Positions 1 to 8,847 are shown, counted from the stretch's first letter. The stretch: DNA of 64,000 nt from Burkholderia sp. Bp8992 (GCF_003853705.1 NZ_QTQI01000002.1:434001-498000); one strand, 5' to 3'. The notes: generated by a model not told the origin, from the sequence alone. Program-made: numbers and translations.

Positions 1-33
1 CAATGATTCGTTTTTAAAATGGATGAGTGCGCG

Positions 34-891
34 ATGAAAACGCTCGACATCGAAGCCGTGCAGGCGTTCGTGCTGACCGCCGACCTCAAGAGCTTCACCC
101 GGGCCGCCGAGGCAATGGACACGACGCAGTCGGCGGTGAGCCTGAAGATCAAGCGGCTCGAAGACGGTCTCGGCCGCCGCCTGCTGGAACGCACGCCGCG
201 GCAGGTGCGCCTGTCGGCCGACGGCGCCGCGTTCCTGGAGCCGGCACGCGAACTGGTCGCCGCTCACCACGGTGCGGTCGGCGCATTCGGCACGGGGCAG
301 CGGCGGCTGGTGATCGGCGTCAGCCACCATGTCGTCGGCGCCGATCTCCCGATGCTGCTGCGGCGCATGAGCGAAGCGGAACCGGCGCTCGTGCTCGAGA
401 TCCGCGTCGCGGCGTCACGCGACGTGCTCGATGCATTCGACCGCGGCCAGCTCGACGCGGCCGTCGCGCTGCAGCACGACAGCCGGCGGCTCGACGGCGA
501 AACCATCCTGTCGGAGTCGTTCGGCTGGATGGCGGCGGCGGATTTCGAGTACCATCCGCCGCAACCGCTGCGGCTGGCCACGCAAGCCGAGCCGTGCAGC
601 GTGCGCCGCATGGCGGTCGGCGCGCTGGACGAAGCCGGTGTCGCGTGGACGGAAGTCTTTGTCGGCGGCGGTGTCGCGACGATCGGCGCGGCGGTGTCCG
701 CGGGGCTCGCCGTCGCGGCGCTCGGGCATCGCGTGGCGCCCGCCGGCACGGTCGACGTGGGCACGCAATACGGGCTGCCGCCATTGCCGGCGCGCGACGT
801 GGTGCTTTACTCGAACCAGACCGATGCGCAGGCGAGGCAAGCATTGCGCACGCTGGGCGCGGCGCTGCGGGCGTCGGTCGGCGTGCGCTGA
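34..891 (+). CDS. LysR-family transcriptional regulator
   Basis: This is a 285-residue LysR-type regulator. The N-terminal winged helix-turn-helix lies at about residues 3-62 (FTRAAEAM, TQSAVSLKIKRLE, LLERTPR). An effector-binding domain follows from about residue 85 (RRLVIGVSHHV). I chose the ATG at 34 because LysR proteins normally begin within a few residues of the helix-turn-helix and a weak GATGAG stands just before it. An in-frame ATG at 19 would add five residues and has no Shine-Dalgarno sequence. The effector and target genes cannot be told from sequence. The next gene downstream, a YigZ homologue, is not an obvious target, and any divergent partner would lie before base 1. Confidence 0.85.
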   Translation: MKTLDIEAVQAFVLTADLKSFTRAAEAMDTTQSAVSLKIKRLEDGLGRRLLERTPRQVRLSADGAAFLEPARELVAAHHGAVGAFGTGQRRLVIGVSHHVVGADLPMLLRRMSEAEPALVLEIRVAASRDVLDAFDRGQLDAAVALQHDSRRLDGETILSESFGWMAAADFEYHPPQPLRLATQAEPCSVRRMAVGALDEAGVAWTEVFVGGGVATIGAAVSAGLAVAALGHRVAPAGTVDVGTQYGLPPLPARDVVLYSNQTDAQARQALRTLGAALRASVGVR

Positions 892-1004
892 CGCCGGGCG
901 CGGTATGCTTCGACAGGCGCCGCGCATCCGCGACCGCCGAGACAGACAACATCCGGAATACGGGCAGGCGATTGCATCGAGCATGCTTGCCCCTGACGAT
1001 CGAC

Positions 1005-1592
1005 GTGACTTACACCCTATCCGCACCCCGTACGACCGAACTCGAGATCCGCAAGAGCCGCTTCATCGGGTTCGCGATCCCCGTCGACGACCGCGACGCC
1101 GCGATGCAGGTGCTGCAGCGCCTGCGCGACGAGCACCCGACGGCCACCCATGTGTGCTGGGCATTGCTGGCCGGCGGCCAGTCGGGCATGTCGGACGACG
1201 GCGAGCCGTCGGGCACGGCTGGCCGCCCCATTCTCGAAGTGCTGCGTCATCACGATCTCGACGGCGTGCTCGGCGCGGTCGTGCGTTACTACGGCGGTGT
1301 GAAGCTCGGTGCGGGTGGCCTGGTGCGCGCCTATACGGACGCGATCGCCTCGGCGCTGCTCGATGCGGAGCGTGTCGAGCGGATTCGCCAGACGCGCCTC
1401 GCGATCGAGATCGGCTACCCCGAGGAGGCGCGCGTGCGCCGCTGGATCGAACAGGCCGCGTACGAACTGGTGGACAGCGCGTACGGGATGACGGTGAAGC
1501 TGGTGATCAAGCTGCCGGAAACCGCCGAGGCCGATGCGAGAACCGCGCTGTTCGACCTGACGCAGGGGCGCGCGGGTTTCCCGGCGCTTTGA
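1005..1592 (+). CDS. YigZ/IMPACT family protein
   Basis: A 195-residue protein of the YigZ/IMPACT (UPF0029) family. The N-terminal domain carries the hallmarks KSRFIGFAIPV, HVCWALL, DDGEPSGTAGRPIL and VVRYYGGVKLGAGGLVRAY (about residues 17-115). A C-terminal DUF1949-type domain follows from about residue 130. Bacterial YigZ is a soluble cytoplasmic protein of uncertain function; eukaryotic IMPACT regulates GCN2. The GTG at 1005 is the start that gives the usual family length near 200 residues. The reading frame stays open far upstream, but only as an overlap of the LysR gene in another frame, so a longer protein is rejected. It is convergent with ppk2. Confidence 0.85.
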   Translation: MTYTLSAPRTTELEIRKSRFIGFAIPVDDRDAAMQVLQRLRDEHPTATHVCWALLAGGQSGMSDDGEPSGTAGRPILEVLRHHDLDGVLGAVVRYYGGVKLGAGGLVRAYTDAIASALLDAERVERIRQTRLAIEIGYPEEARVRRWIEQAAYELVDSAYGMTVKLVIKLPETAEADARTALFDLTQGRAGFPAL

Positions 1593-1652
1593 CGCGCGGG
1601 CAAGGCACCCGCCTTCCCCGCTGTGCCCGATCAAGCCTGACGCATTCCGGCG

Positions 1653-2600
1653 TCAGTAAGTATCCGGCACGATCATGTCGTCCGGCGTCGGCCGGCGGAT
1701 GTAATCCTCGTGATGCTCGCGCGGCGGCAGGTCGATCGACGGGTGCGGCACCTCGTGATACGGCACCTGGCTCAGCAGGTGGTGGATGCAGTTCAGCCGC
1801 GCGCGCTTCTTGTCGACGGCCTGCACGACCCACCACGGCGCTTCCGGAATGTGCGTGCGTTGCAGCATCTCTTCCTTCGCGGCCGTATAGGCCTCCCAGC
1901 GGCGGCGGCTTTCGAGGTCCATCGGGCTCAGCTTCCACTGCTTCAGCGGATCCTGGATCCGGGCCTGGAAGCGCACTTCCTGCTCGTGATCGGTGATCGA
2001 GAACCAGTACTTGACGATCTGGATGCCGCTGCGCACGAGCATCTTCTCGAACTCGGGCACCGACCGGAAGAACTCCTCGTACTCGTCGTCGGTGCAGAAA
2101 TTCATCACGCGCTCGACGCCCGCGCGGTTGTACCAGCTGCGGTCGAACAGCACGATCTCGCCGCCTGCCGGCAGATGCGCGACGTAGCGCTGGAAGTACC
2201 ATTGCGTGCGCTCGCGGTTGTTCGGCGCAGGCAGCGCAGCGACACGACACACGCGCGGGTTCAGACGCTGCGTGATGCGCTTGATCGCGCCGCCCTTGCC
2301 GGCCGCGTCGCGCCCTTCGAAAATGACGACGAGCCGATGCCCGGTGCTCACGACCCAGTCCTGCAGCTTCACGAGCTCGCCCTGCAGCCGGAACAGCTCG
2401 CGGAAATATTCCTTGCGCGCCTCGCGGCGCTCTTGCGAAAACAGCAATGCGTCGCCGTCGTCGAAGCGCCGGTCGTCGAGTTCCATCTCGAGCTCTTCGT
2501 CGTACGCGTCGACGAGATCCTCTTCGAAACGGCGCTGGCGCGCTTCCATCGAGTTCGTATCGAGGTTGTCGGTCTCGGTGCGGGTATCGTTGTCGCCCAT
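1653..2600 (-). CDS. ppk2: Polyphosphate kinase 2 (PPK2)
   Basis: PPK2 transfers phosphate between polyphosphate and nucleotides in the cytoplasm. The 315-residue product has a Walker A motif (EGRDAAGKGG, about 95-104), the lid-like stretch NPRVCRVAALPAP, and a Walker B-like motif FDRSWYNRAGVE (about 152-163). All are standard for one-domain PPK2. The N-terminal 60 residues are strongly acidic. I chose ATG 2600 because AGGAGG stands 4 nt before it; in-frame ATGs at 2618 and 2630 lack a ribosome-binding site. Whether it is class I (NDP kinase) or another class cannot be decided confidently by eye, but the length and RTQWYFQRYV/SWYNRAGVE motifs fit class I. Confidence 0.93.
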   Translation of the reverse strand: MGDNDTRTETDNLDTNSMEARQRRFEEDLVDAYDEELEMELDDRRFDDGDALLFSQERREARKEYFRELFRLQGELVKLQDWVVSTGHRLVVIFEGRDAAGKGGAIKRITQRLNPRVCRVAALPAPNNRERTQWYFQRYVAHLPAGGEIVLFDRSWYNRAGVERVMNFCTDDEYEEFFRSVPEFEKMLVRSGIQIVKYWFSITDHEQEVRFQARIQDPLKQWKLSPMDLESRRRWEAYTAAKEEMLQRTHIPEAPWWVVQAVDKKRARLNCIHHLLSQVPYHEVPHPSIDLPPREHHEDYIRRPTPDDMIVPDTY

Positions 2601-2668
2601 GGGGCCTCCTTCCGTCATTGACGCAGCCAAACTCCACCATTATCCCAGTGTCGCGCGTCAAATTCATG

Positions 2669-2689
2669 AAAACGGGCGGCCACGCCCGT
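2669..2689 (-). terminator. Intrinsic terminator of the peptide-export operon
   Basis: On the minus strand a 7-bp GC-rich stem (ACGGGCG / CGCCCGT) with a 4-nt loop begins at the stop codon of the OmpW-like gene and is followed by a short T run. It would end the minus-strand operon that starts near 9245, making the OmpW-like gene the last member and separating it from ppk2. The T tract is only four long, so efficiency is uncertain. Confidence 0.6.
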
Positions 2690-4083
2690 CAGAAGCGGAA
2701 GTTCAGCAGCACGCTGGCCAGCACGGGGTTCGCCGAAATGTCGAACGTGTTCGATGCGAGGGTCCGGTTCGGCTGGCTGATGTCGAGCGTGATCCTGGTC
2801 CGCAGCGGGACGTAGGTGACCATCCCGGTGAGCCAGAGCCGGCGCGTGATCTGGTAGCTCGCGCCGACGGTGAACACCGGCTCCCACACGCTCTTCACCT
2901 TCGCGGACACGTTGGTCTTCCCCGACAGCAGCAGGTCGCCGCCGGCATCCCAGATTCGCTGGAACAACGCCGGGTCGAGCAGCAGCGACTGCAGGCTGCC
3001 GATGTCCGCGCCCGCCGCGAGCAGCCCGCCGAGCGACGCCAGCTTGCGCTGGAACACGGGGTTCAGGTTCGTGTTCGTGAAGCGCGTGTAGCTGATGCCG
3101 ATGCCCGCGAACGGGCGGAAACGATCGTCCCGCTCGCCCAGGTAGTACTTGAACACGACGGAGCCGAGCCACGCGCGCGTGGTCGCGAGCGGGTTGCTTT
3201 GCGTGTTCGCGAGATCGATCAGCGGAAAGCGCCCGTGGACGCCGGCAAAGATGCGATCGAGCGGCAGCGCGATGCTGCCGTGCCCGCGCAACGTCAGCAC
3301 CGGCGGAATGCCGCCTCCGAGTTCGGCCGCCCAGTTCTCCGAGAAAAAGTGAGTGAACGTGAACGCCAGCGTGTTCGTATTGCTGAGCGACAGGCTCGAA
3401 CCCTGGTTCTGGAAGCTGTTCAGTCCGAGCGCGTCGGTGCGCGTCGTCACCGGCGTCGACCGGCCGGTCGTCGCGATGAAGTGCCAGCCGAGGCCGACCA
3501 TGTTGCGGTCGTCGCCCGCCAGTTGCTCGAGCAACGGCGGCGCTTGCGCGGCCGGCAGGTCGGGCAGCCGCGAAGGATCGACCGGATGCAGTTCGTACGG
3601 CATCCGGTCCGCGTGGACGACGCCGCCGGCCGGGGCACCATCTGCCGGTGCGTCATGCGGCGCGGCCGAATCGCAGCCGCCGGCCGCATCGTTGTCGTCG
3701 AAGCCGATACCGTCCACGCCATCGTCGCGCGCTGCCGCGCACGCGCGCCCCGCTCCGCCGGTTCGCTGCCCGAGCGTGATCTTGCGTGCGGTCAGCGGGA
3801 CGGCGTCGGGTGGCGCCGCGTCGGCCGAAGCGCCGTTGCGCCCGCCGCGTGCCGGCCCCGCGTCGGTCGCCCACGCGCTCGCATCGAACCCGTCCGCGTC
3901 GCCGCCCTGCCAGAAGCCGATGCCGTCGGCGCCGGCTTGCCAGCGCGGTTCCGCGTCGCCGTCCGGCTGCGGCGCACCGTGCGCGGCGGCCGCGCATGCG
4001 AACAGCGTCGCGCCGAGCCAGCGCGACAGCGGACGCGCGGAACCCGGCCGCGCGCGGCGGCGGCACGTGTCGCGATTCGCCAT
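2689..4083 (-). CDS. OmpW-like outer-membrane barrel with long N-terminal extension
   Basis: A 464-residue exported protein, last gene of the export operon. Residues 1-36 look like a signal peptide with a basic start (RRRAR) and a cleavage site near AAAHGA. Residues 37-190 are low-complexity, rich in Asp, Gly and Ala, with GIGF repeats (DGIGFWQGGDADGFDAS, DGVDGIGFDD) and two cysteines. From about residue 200 the sequence is OmpW-like: VGLGWHFI, LAFTFTHFFSENWAAELGGG, VFKYYLGERDDRFRPFAGIGISYTRF, and it ends NFRF with the C-terminal Phe typical of barrels assembled by BAM. Ordinary OmpW has about 210 residues. The start lies 4 nt from the adaptor gene's stop, so it is co-translated with the exporter. 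Its role is unknown; an extra outer-membrane pore or self-protection factor is inference. Confidence 0.75.
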   Translation of the reverse strand: MANRDTCRRRARPGSARPLSRWLGATLFACAAAAHGAPQPDGDAEPRWQAGADGIGFWQGGDADGFDASAWATDAGPARGGRNGASADAAPPDAVPLTARKITLGQRTGGAGRACAAARDDGVDGIGFDDNDAAGGCDSAAPHDAPADGAPAGGVVHADRMPYELHPVDPSRLPDLPAAQAPPLLEQLAGDDRNMVGLGWHFIATTGRSTPVTTRTDALGLNSFQNQGSSLSLSNTNTLAFTFTHFFSENWAAELGGGIPPVLTLRGHGSIALPLDRIFAGVHGRFPLIDLANTQSNPLATTRAWLGSVVFKYYLGERDDRFRPFAGIGISYTRFTNTNLNPVFQRKLASLGGLLAAGADIGSLQSLLLDPALFQRIWDAGGDLLLSGKTNVSAKVKSVWEPVFTVGASYQITRRLWLTGMVTYVPLRTRITLDISQPNRTLASNTFDISANPVLASVLLNFRF

Positions 4084-4087
4084 CGGC

Positions 4088-5383
4088 TCAGGCCGGCACG
4101 CCGAACAGGCGCTGGCGGATCCGGTACAGCGGCTCGAACAGCCATTCGAGCAGGCTGCGCCGCTCCAGCACGACGTCGGCCTTCAGCATCATCCCGGCCC
4201 GCAGCGACAACGGTCGCCCTTCGAACGACGGTGTGCGATCGGCGAGTTCGACCCAGGTCTTGAAGTAGGTCTGCGGCGCGGCCGCGTCGCCGGGCAGGTT
4301 CAGTTCCTTCGCCGAGAACGCAACGGGCGAGATCGACAGCACCTTGCCGCGATAGGTGCCGAACTTCTCGACCGGATAGCTTGCGTACGCAACCTTCACT
4401 TCCTGCCCCTTCTTCACGAAGCCGGCCTTCGACGACGGAATGTAGACCTCGGCGATCAGCCCGTCGGCCTTCGCGGGCAGGATCTCGACGACGCGCGTGC
4501 CGGGCGGGTCGATCACGCCGCCCTGCACGACATCGAGCCGCACGATCTGCCCGTCGGCCGGCGCGTACAGCACCTGGTTCACGTTCTCGTCGATGTTGTA
4601 TTCCTTTGCATTCAGTTCTTCCTGCTTGATCTTCAGCTCGGCGTTCGCGCCGTCGTACTTGCTCTGCATCGTGTCGAGATCGCCGCGCAGCTTCATCGCG
4701 TTCTTCGCCAGCTCGGCACGGCGCAGCAGCAGGTCCTGGTACGCCTGCCCGGCCTGCAGGTACTGCGTGTTGACCTGGTTGTACTGCTCGAGCGTCACGA
4801 CCTGCTCGTCGAGCAGCTGCTTCACGCGTGCGCGCCGTTCGCCGTATTCGTCGACGATGCGCTTCTGGTCCTGGATCTGCCGGTCGATCAGCCCGCGGCT
4901 CTCGCCCTGCGCGGCGATCTGCTGGTTGATCTGCTGCACCGACGACCGGTATTCGAGCTGCGCCGCGTCGATCTGTTGCTTCACCTCGACGCGCTGCCGG
5001 TCGAGCGCCATGCGCATCCCCTGCACGTTGTTCGCCTGGCTGACGAAGCTCGTGTCGCGCGTCACCGCGAGCAGCCGCTGGCCGGCCTTCACGTGCTGGT
5101 CCTTGCCGACGTAGATGTCGCGCACGGCCCAGCCCGGCGGCGCACTGACGCCGATCAGCCCGGAGCGCGGCGTCAGCATCCCCGACACGCTCTCGGTATT
5201 CGCGTAGCTCAGTTCGACGAGCGCGGTGACGAACATCGCGAACATCGCCAGCGACAGGTAGCAGAAGAACCGCATCGACACCGGCACGTCGACGACGCCG
5301 CGGATCACGGTGCCGAAGGTCGTGCCGCGCGCGAGCTTGCGCGACGGCTTCTGTTCTCGGAGGGCGGAGTTCCAGGTCGGCAT
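4088..5383 (-). CDS. HlyD-family periplasmic adaptor subunit
   Basis: A 431-residue membrane-fusion protein that would link the inner-membrane ABC exporter to a TolC-like channel. One transmembrane helix is visible near residues 36-60 (VSMRFFCYLSLAMFAMFVTALVEL). It is followed by a split lipoyl/barrel-sandwich domain (SVSGMLTPRSGLIGVSAP ... VLYAPADGQIVRLDVVQGG) separated by a long coiled-coil hairpin at about residues 120-255. A C-terminal beta-barrel follows (KKGQEVKVAYASYPVEKFG). The arrangement resembles CvaA/MchE adaptors of colicin V-type exporters. It lies 12 nt downstream of the acyltransferase-like gene and 4 nt before the OmpW-like gene. Confidence 0.9.
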   Translation of the reverse strand: MPTWNSALREQKPSRKLARGTTFGTVIRGVVDVPVSMRFFCYLSLAMFAMFVTALVELSYANTESVSGMLTPRSGLIGVSAPPGWAVRDIYVGKDQHVKAGQRLLAVTRDTSFVSQANNVQGMRMALDRQRVEVKQQIDAAQLEYRSSVQQINQQIAAQGESRGLIDRQIQDQKRIVDEYGERRARVKQLLDEQVVTLEQYNQVNTQYLQAGQAYQDLLLRRAELAKNAMKLRGDLDTMQSKYDGANAELKIKQEELNAKEYNIDENVNQVLYAPADGQIVRLDVVQGGVIDPPGTRVVEILPAKADGLIAEVYIPSSKAGFVKKGQEVKVAYASYPVEKFGTYRGKVLSISPVAFSAKELNLPGDAAAPQTYFKTWVELADRTPSFEGRPLSLRAGMMLKADVVLERRSLLEWLFEPLYRIRQRLFGVPA

Positions 5384-5395
5384 GGGGCAGGCTCG

Positions 5396-6397
5396 TCAGG
5401 AGCGACGCCGCGCGGCCGCATCGAGCAGCGGCGCCGGCATCAGGTAAGGCGTGAAGTGTTCCCAGAAATGCCATTGCTCCGGCTGGCGCACGAGCGCCTG
5501 TTCGAGCCGGTCGACGATGCGCTGGTGCGTCGCGCGCACCGGCGACGCGTCGTCGTCCGCGCCGAGCATCGGCGCGAGCGGGCTGGCCGCAAGCTCGGTG
5601 AAATGCACCGCGCAGCGATCGCGGAACGGCACGCCCGTCGCGTACGCAACGAGCAGCGGAATCCCCTGCTCGACCGCAAGCTTCACGCCGCCGCCGGCCA
5701 TCCGCACCCAGCGCCCGCCGAGCCGGCAGCGGTTGGTCTTGCCGAACTTGCCGTGCAGGTCGGAGAACAGCAGGAACACGGGCGCCTCGCGCCGCAGGCT
5801 CGTGATCAGCCGCCGCAGGTGCACGCGCTCCTCGATGTCGATGAACTCGACCTCGCCGGCACCGTATTCGGCAACGAGCCGCAGCGCATCGTCGAAGAAC
5901 GCGCCGGGCGCATCGCGGTGCAGGATCACCATCAGCTTGCGGTCGTCCGGAATCATGAAGCGCAGCTTCGTGACGAACAGCATCAGGTTGCCGAAGTGCA
6001 GCCCCGCGAGCATCAGCGGGCCGCCGCGTGCGAGCGCCGCGCGCAACTGGTCGTCGCCTTCGCACGCCATGCCGTCGATCATCGACTTCATCGATTCGAG
6101 GCTGTGCGTGCGCAGCTTGAGCCCGGCGAATTCGGCCTCGAACAGCTCGCGCACGATCGCGGCCGACACTTCGCGCACGCGCCGCGGATCGTCGTTCAGG
6201 TGCGCGCTCAGCATGTATTCGACCGCGCGTTCGACCGATTCGCGAATGCGCGGAAAGCAGCGCAGGCACGCGCCCGAGCACCAGCGCATCAGCCGCAGCC
6301 CGCGCGCGGGCGACGTGCGCAAAGCGACCGCACGCACCGCGCGGCGCACGAGGAACGCGTACGAGAACGGATTGAGCAGGAAGAGTCGCCCGAGCAT
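5396..6397 (-). CDS. LpxL/HtrB-like acyltransferase-fold protein in the export operon
   Basis: A 333-residue protein resembling the LpxL/HtrB branch of the lysophospholipid acyltransferase fold. The core motif GLHFGNLML is at about 132-140, followed by LMVILHRDAP and VFLLFSDLHGKFGKTN. In active LpxL-type enzymes an acidic residue follows HFGN (H-x4-D/E); here that position is a hydrophobic residue, so classical acyl transfer may be lost or altered. The start at 6397 overlaps the exporter stop (TGATG) and follows GGAG at a suitable distance. The in-frame upstream ATG at 6424 lies inside the exporter gene. Possible jobs are lipidation of a peptide, envelope modification for self-protection, or a non-catalytic role. 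None is shown. Confidence 0.72.
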   Translation of the reverse strand: MLGRLFLLNPFSYAFLVRRAVRAVALRTSPARGLRLMRWCSGACLRCFPRIRESVERAVEYMLSAHLNDDPRRVREVSAAIVRELFEAEFAGLKLRTHSLESMKSMIDGMACEGDDQLRAALARGGPLMLAGLHFGNLMLFVTKLRFMIPDDRKLMVILHRDAPGAFFDDALRLVAEYGAGEVEFIDIEERVHLRRLITSLRREAPVFLLFSDLHGKFGKTNRCRLGGRWVRMAGGGVKLAVEQGIPLLVAYATGVPFRDRCAVHFTELAASPLAPMLGADDDASPVRATHQRIVDRLEQALVRQPEQWHFWEHFTPYLMPAPLLDAAARRRS

Positions 6398-8517
6398 CAC
6401 CGCATCTCCTCGTTCGCGCGCCATGCGTCAGTCGCATCGATCAGGATGCCTTCGTTCATCTGGTAGATGCGGTCGACCATCGACAGGATCGACGCGTCGT
6501 GCGTGACGAGCACGATCGTGCACGGCAGCGTCAGCACGTTGCGGCAGATCTCGTGCGTCGTCGCCTGGTCGAGGTTCGACGAAAACTCGTCGAGGATCAG
6601 CAGGCGCGGCTCGCAATACAGCGCCCGCGCGATCAGCAGCCGCTGCATCTGGCCGGCCGACAGGAATTTCTGCGTATCGCCAAGCGGCGTGTCGTAGCGG
6701 TGGTCGAGCCGCTCGATCTCGTCGTGGATGCAGGCCAGCTTCGCCGCGTCGAACATCGCGCCGATCCGCGGCGCCGGCGCGAAGTTCGTGATGTTGTCGC
6801 GGATCGTCCCGCGAAACAACTGGTCGGACTGCGTGACGGCCGCGAGATGCTTGCGGTACTGCCGCAGGTTGACTTCCGCGAGATCGACGCCGCCGACGAA
6901 CAGCGTGCCGCGATCCGGCCGCACGAGCCCGCAGATCAGGTTCAGCAGCGTCGTCTTGCCGCTGCCGGTGCGGCCGACGATCGCGATCTTGCCGCCGGCC
7001 GGCACGTCGAGCGCGATGTCGCGCAGGATCGGGCGATTGCCGCCCTTCGGCGTGTACGACAGTGCGCGGATCGACAGCGCGCCGTCGAACCCGTCGACCG
7101 GCCGCACGACCGCGTCCGGCGCGGGCTCCTCGGTCTCGGTCTGCAGCACGTCGGCGACGCGGTCCATGTGAACCTGCAGCACCTTGCGGCGCACGTAGAG
7201 CTGGATCGAGTCGATGAACTTGTCCGCGAACAGGTTCTTGTACTGGATGAACGCGTAGATCACGCCGATCGTGCTCTGGCCGTGCATCACGAGCCACGCG
7301 CCGTAGGTCACGATCACCAGTTGCTCGACATGCACGATTCCCTTCGAGATCGCATCGAACAGCAGTTGCAGCCGCTCCTGCTGGCGCATCGCCTGCAGCT
7401 TCTGCGTGAACGCGTTGACCCACAGGCTGCTGCGCGCGGTCTCGGCCGACAGCAGCTTGATCGAATGCGCGGAGCGGATGTTCTCGATCAGCAGCGCATC
7501 GGCCTCGGCGCCGCGCGTGAGGATCTGCGACATCGCGTCCTGCAGTTGCGGCTGGATCGCGAGCCGGCTCAGCGCGAACAGCACCATCCCGGCCAGGCTG
7601 ATGCCGGCCAGCACCGGGCTGTAGTACAGCATCAGCACGAGCGTCAGCGTGCAGGTGACGACGTTCAGCAGCCCGCCGACCAGCCCGTCGACGAGAAAGC
7701 GCCCGACCTCCGACACCGACGACACGCGCGAAATCGAATCGCCGGTGTTGTGGAACAGGAAATAGCCGATCGGCAGCCGCGCGAGATGGCCGACCATGTT
7801 CGCCGACAGCTGCTGCGACACGATGTTGCGCAGGTAGCTCTTGATGTTGCCGACGAGGTTCGCGTACAGCGTGTCGAACAGGAACACGATCGCGAACAGG
7901 ATCGTCAGCAGGTACAGGATGTCGACGTCGGTCTTCTTCAGCGCCTCGTCGATCGTCAGTTGCACGTACGATGGGCCGAGCAGCAGCAGGAGCTGCGCGG
8001 CGACGCCGCCCGCGATGCCGATCGCGAGGCTCTTGCGGATGCCCGTCAGCCCTTCGAGGTAGTCGCGCAGCCGGATCCGGTCGGCCTGCCCCGCCCGCGT
8101 GAAGCCGATGTCCGGATTCAGTTCGAGCGCATAGCCGGTGATGTGCGTGAGCGCCTGCGCGAGCGGCAGCTTCGTCTCGCCGAGCGCGGGATCGACGATG
8201 TGCACGCTGCCGTAGCCGACCTTCGTCAGCACGACATAGTGATTCATCCCCCAGTGCAGGATGCACGGCGTCTTGAGCGCGTCGAGTTCGCCCGCGTCGA
8301 ACTGCAGCCCGCGGGCGCGCAGCCCGAGATCGTTCGAGATCTCCATCAGGTCGAAGAACGACAGCCCGGAATCGATCCGGACCGGATAGCGGTTGCGCAG
8401 CGTGCGCAACGTCGTTTCGCGCCCGTGCCACGACGCGATCATCGCGAGGCAGGCCAGGCCGCACTCCGTCACCTCGTCCTGCAGGACCGGACGGACTTTA
8501 CGCGTATTGAAGAGCAT
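6397..8517 (-). CDS. C39-peptidase-containing ABC exporter (bacteriocin type)
   Basis: A 706-residue peptidase-containing ABC transporter (PCAT). Residues 1-130 form the C39 cysteine protease: Gln13, Cys19 (EVTECGLACLAMIA), His93 (MNHYVVL) and Asp109 (VDPALG) match the catalytic set that cuts leader peptides after Gly-Gly. A six-helix membrane domain spans about 155-440. The C-terminal ATPase has Walker A GRTGSGKTTLLN, a signature written LSAGQ instead of LSGGQ, and Walker B LLILDE. The family cuts double-glycine leaders while exporting the core peptide. The two small Gly-Gly precursors immediately upstream are the likely substrates. The acyltransferase-like gene overlaps its stop by one base. 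Confidence 0.95.
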   Translation of the reverse strand: MLFNTRKVRPVLQDEVTECGLACLAMIASWHGRETTLRTLRNRYPVRIDSGLSFFDLMEISNDLGLRARGLQFDAGELDALKTPCILHWGMNHYVVLTKVGYGSVHIVDPALGETKLPLAQALTHITGYALELNPDIGFTRAGQADRIRLRDYLEGLTGIRKSLAIGIAGGVAAQLLLLLGPSYVQLTIDEALKKTDVDILYLLTILFAIVFLFDTLYANLVGNIKSYLRNIVSQQLSANMVGHLARLPIGYFLFHNTGDSISRVSSVSEVGRFLVDGLVGGLLNVVTCTLTLVLMLYYSPVLAGISLAGMVLFALSRLAIQPQLQDAMSQILTRGAEADALLIENIRSAHSIKLLSAETARSSLWVNAFTQKLQAMRQQERLQLLFDAISKGIVHVEQLVIVTYGAWLVMHGQSTIGVIYAFIQYKNLFADKFIDSIQLYVRRKVLQVHMDRVADVLQTETEEPAPDAVVRPVDGFDGALSIRALSYTPKGGNRPILRDIALDVPAGGKIAIVGRTGSGKTTLLNLICGLVRPDRGTLFVGGVDLAEVNLRQYRKHLAAVTQSDQLFRGTIRDNITNFAPAPRIGAMFDAAKLACIHDEIERLDHRYDTPLGDTQKFLSAGQMQRLLIARALYCEPRLLILDEFSSNLDQATTHEICRNVLTLPCTIVLVTHDASILSMVDRIYQMNEGILIDATDAWRANEEMR

Positions 8518-8525
8518 GGTCGGGC

Positions 8526-8552
8526 ACCCGGGGCGCGACGACGCGCCGCCCG
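8526..8552 (-). other. GC-rich inverted repeat before the exporter gene
   Basis: A strong imperfect inverted repeat (GGCGCG / CGCGCC flanked by CCCGG and CCCGGG blocks) sits just upstream of the exporter start. No T tract follows on the minus strand, so it is not a clear terminator. It could limit read-through or translation so that the exporter is made at lower levels than the peptides. Folding should be computed. Confidence 0.35.
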
Positions 8553-8661
8553 GGCCTGCCGGTGCGGGCCCGTGACGGGTCGTGCGCGAGTCGCATGGGC
8601 GCAGCCGGCGCGCGGCCGGCCGCGACGGAAGATCGGTGTTGCCGGTTGCTTGGCAGGCCGC

Positions 8662-8847
8662 TCAGCGCGACGAGCCGAGCGACATCCGGAACTGTTCGAC
8701 GGCGTGGGCCTGGTACTGGGTCATCAGGCCCTGCAGCGTGGTCCCGATCGACTGGTTGACGAGATCGACCGTATAGGCGGCCGAATTGGAGTAAAGCGAC
8801 GCGCCGCCGCGAATCTGGCGGGCCTGTTCTTCCGTGATGTCTCGCAT
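8662..8847 (-). CDS. Small double-glycine leader peptide B (bacteriocin-like precursor)
   Basis: A 61-residue precursor. Residues 1-15 (MRDITEEQARQIRGG) have the form of a double-glycine leader: acidic and polar residues, a hydrophobic Ile at -4 relative to the cut, and Gly-Gly at 14-15. The predicted 46-residue core starts ASLYSNSAAY, holds an amphipathic stretch VNQSIGTTLQGLM, and ends MSLGSSR. There is no cysteine, so no disulfide or lanthionine. It lies 144 nt upstream of the C39 ABC exporter, the expected processing enzyme, and 225 nt downstream of peptide A. I do not recognise the core. It could be a microcin-like toxin or a signalling peptide. Confidence 0.75.
   Translation of the reverse strand: MRDITEEQARQIRGGASLYSNSAAYTVDLVNQSIGTTLQGLMTQYQAHAVEQFRMSLGSSR

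Noticed and set aside
1637-1656. 7-bp inverted repeat CTGACGC/GCGTCAG between yigZ and ppk2 as a terminator
   Set aside because: It overlaps the ppk2 stop and has no T tract on either strand.
8662-8847. Peptide B as a RebB-type R-body protein
   Set aside because: There is a faint resemblance in the Gln/Ala-rich helix, but the Gly-Gly leader and C39 exporter context fit an exported peptide far better.
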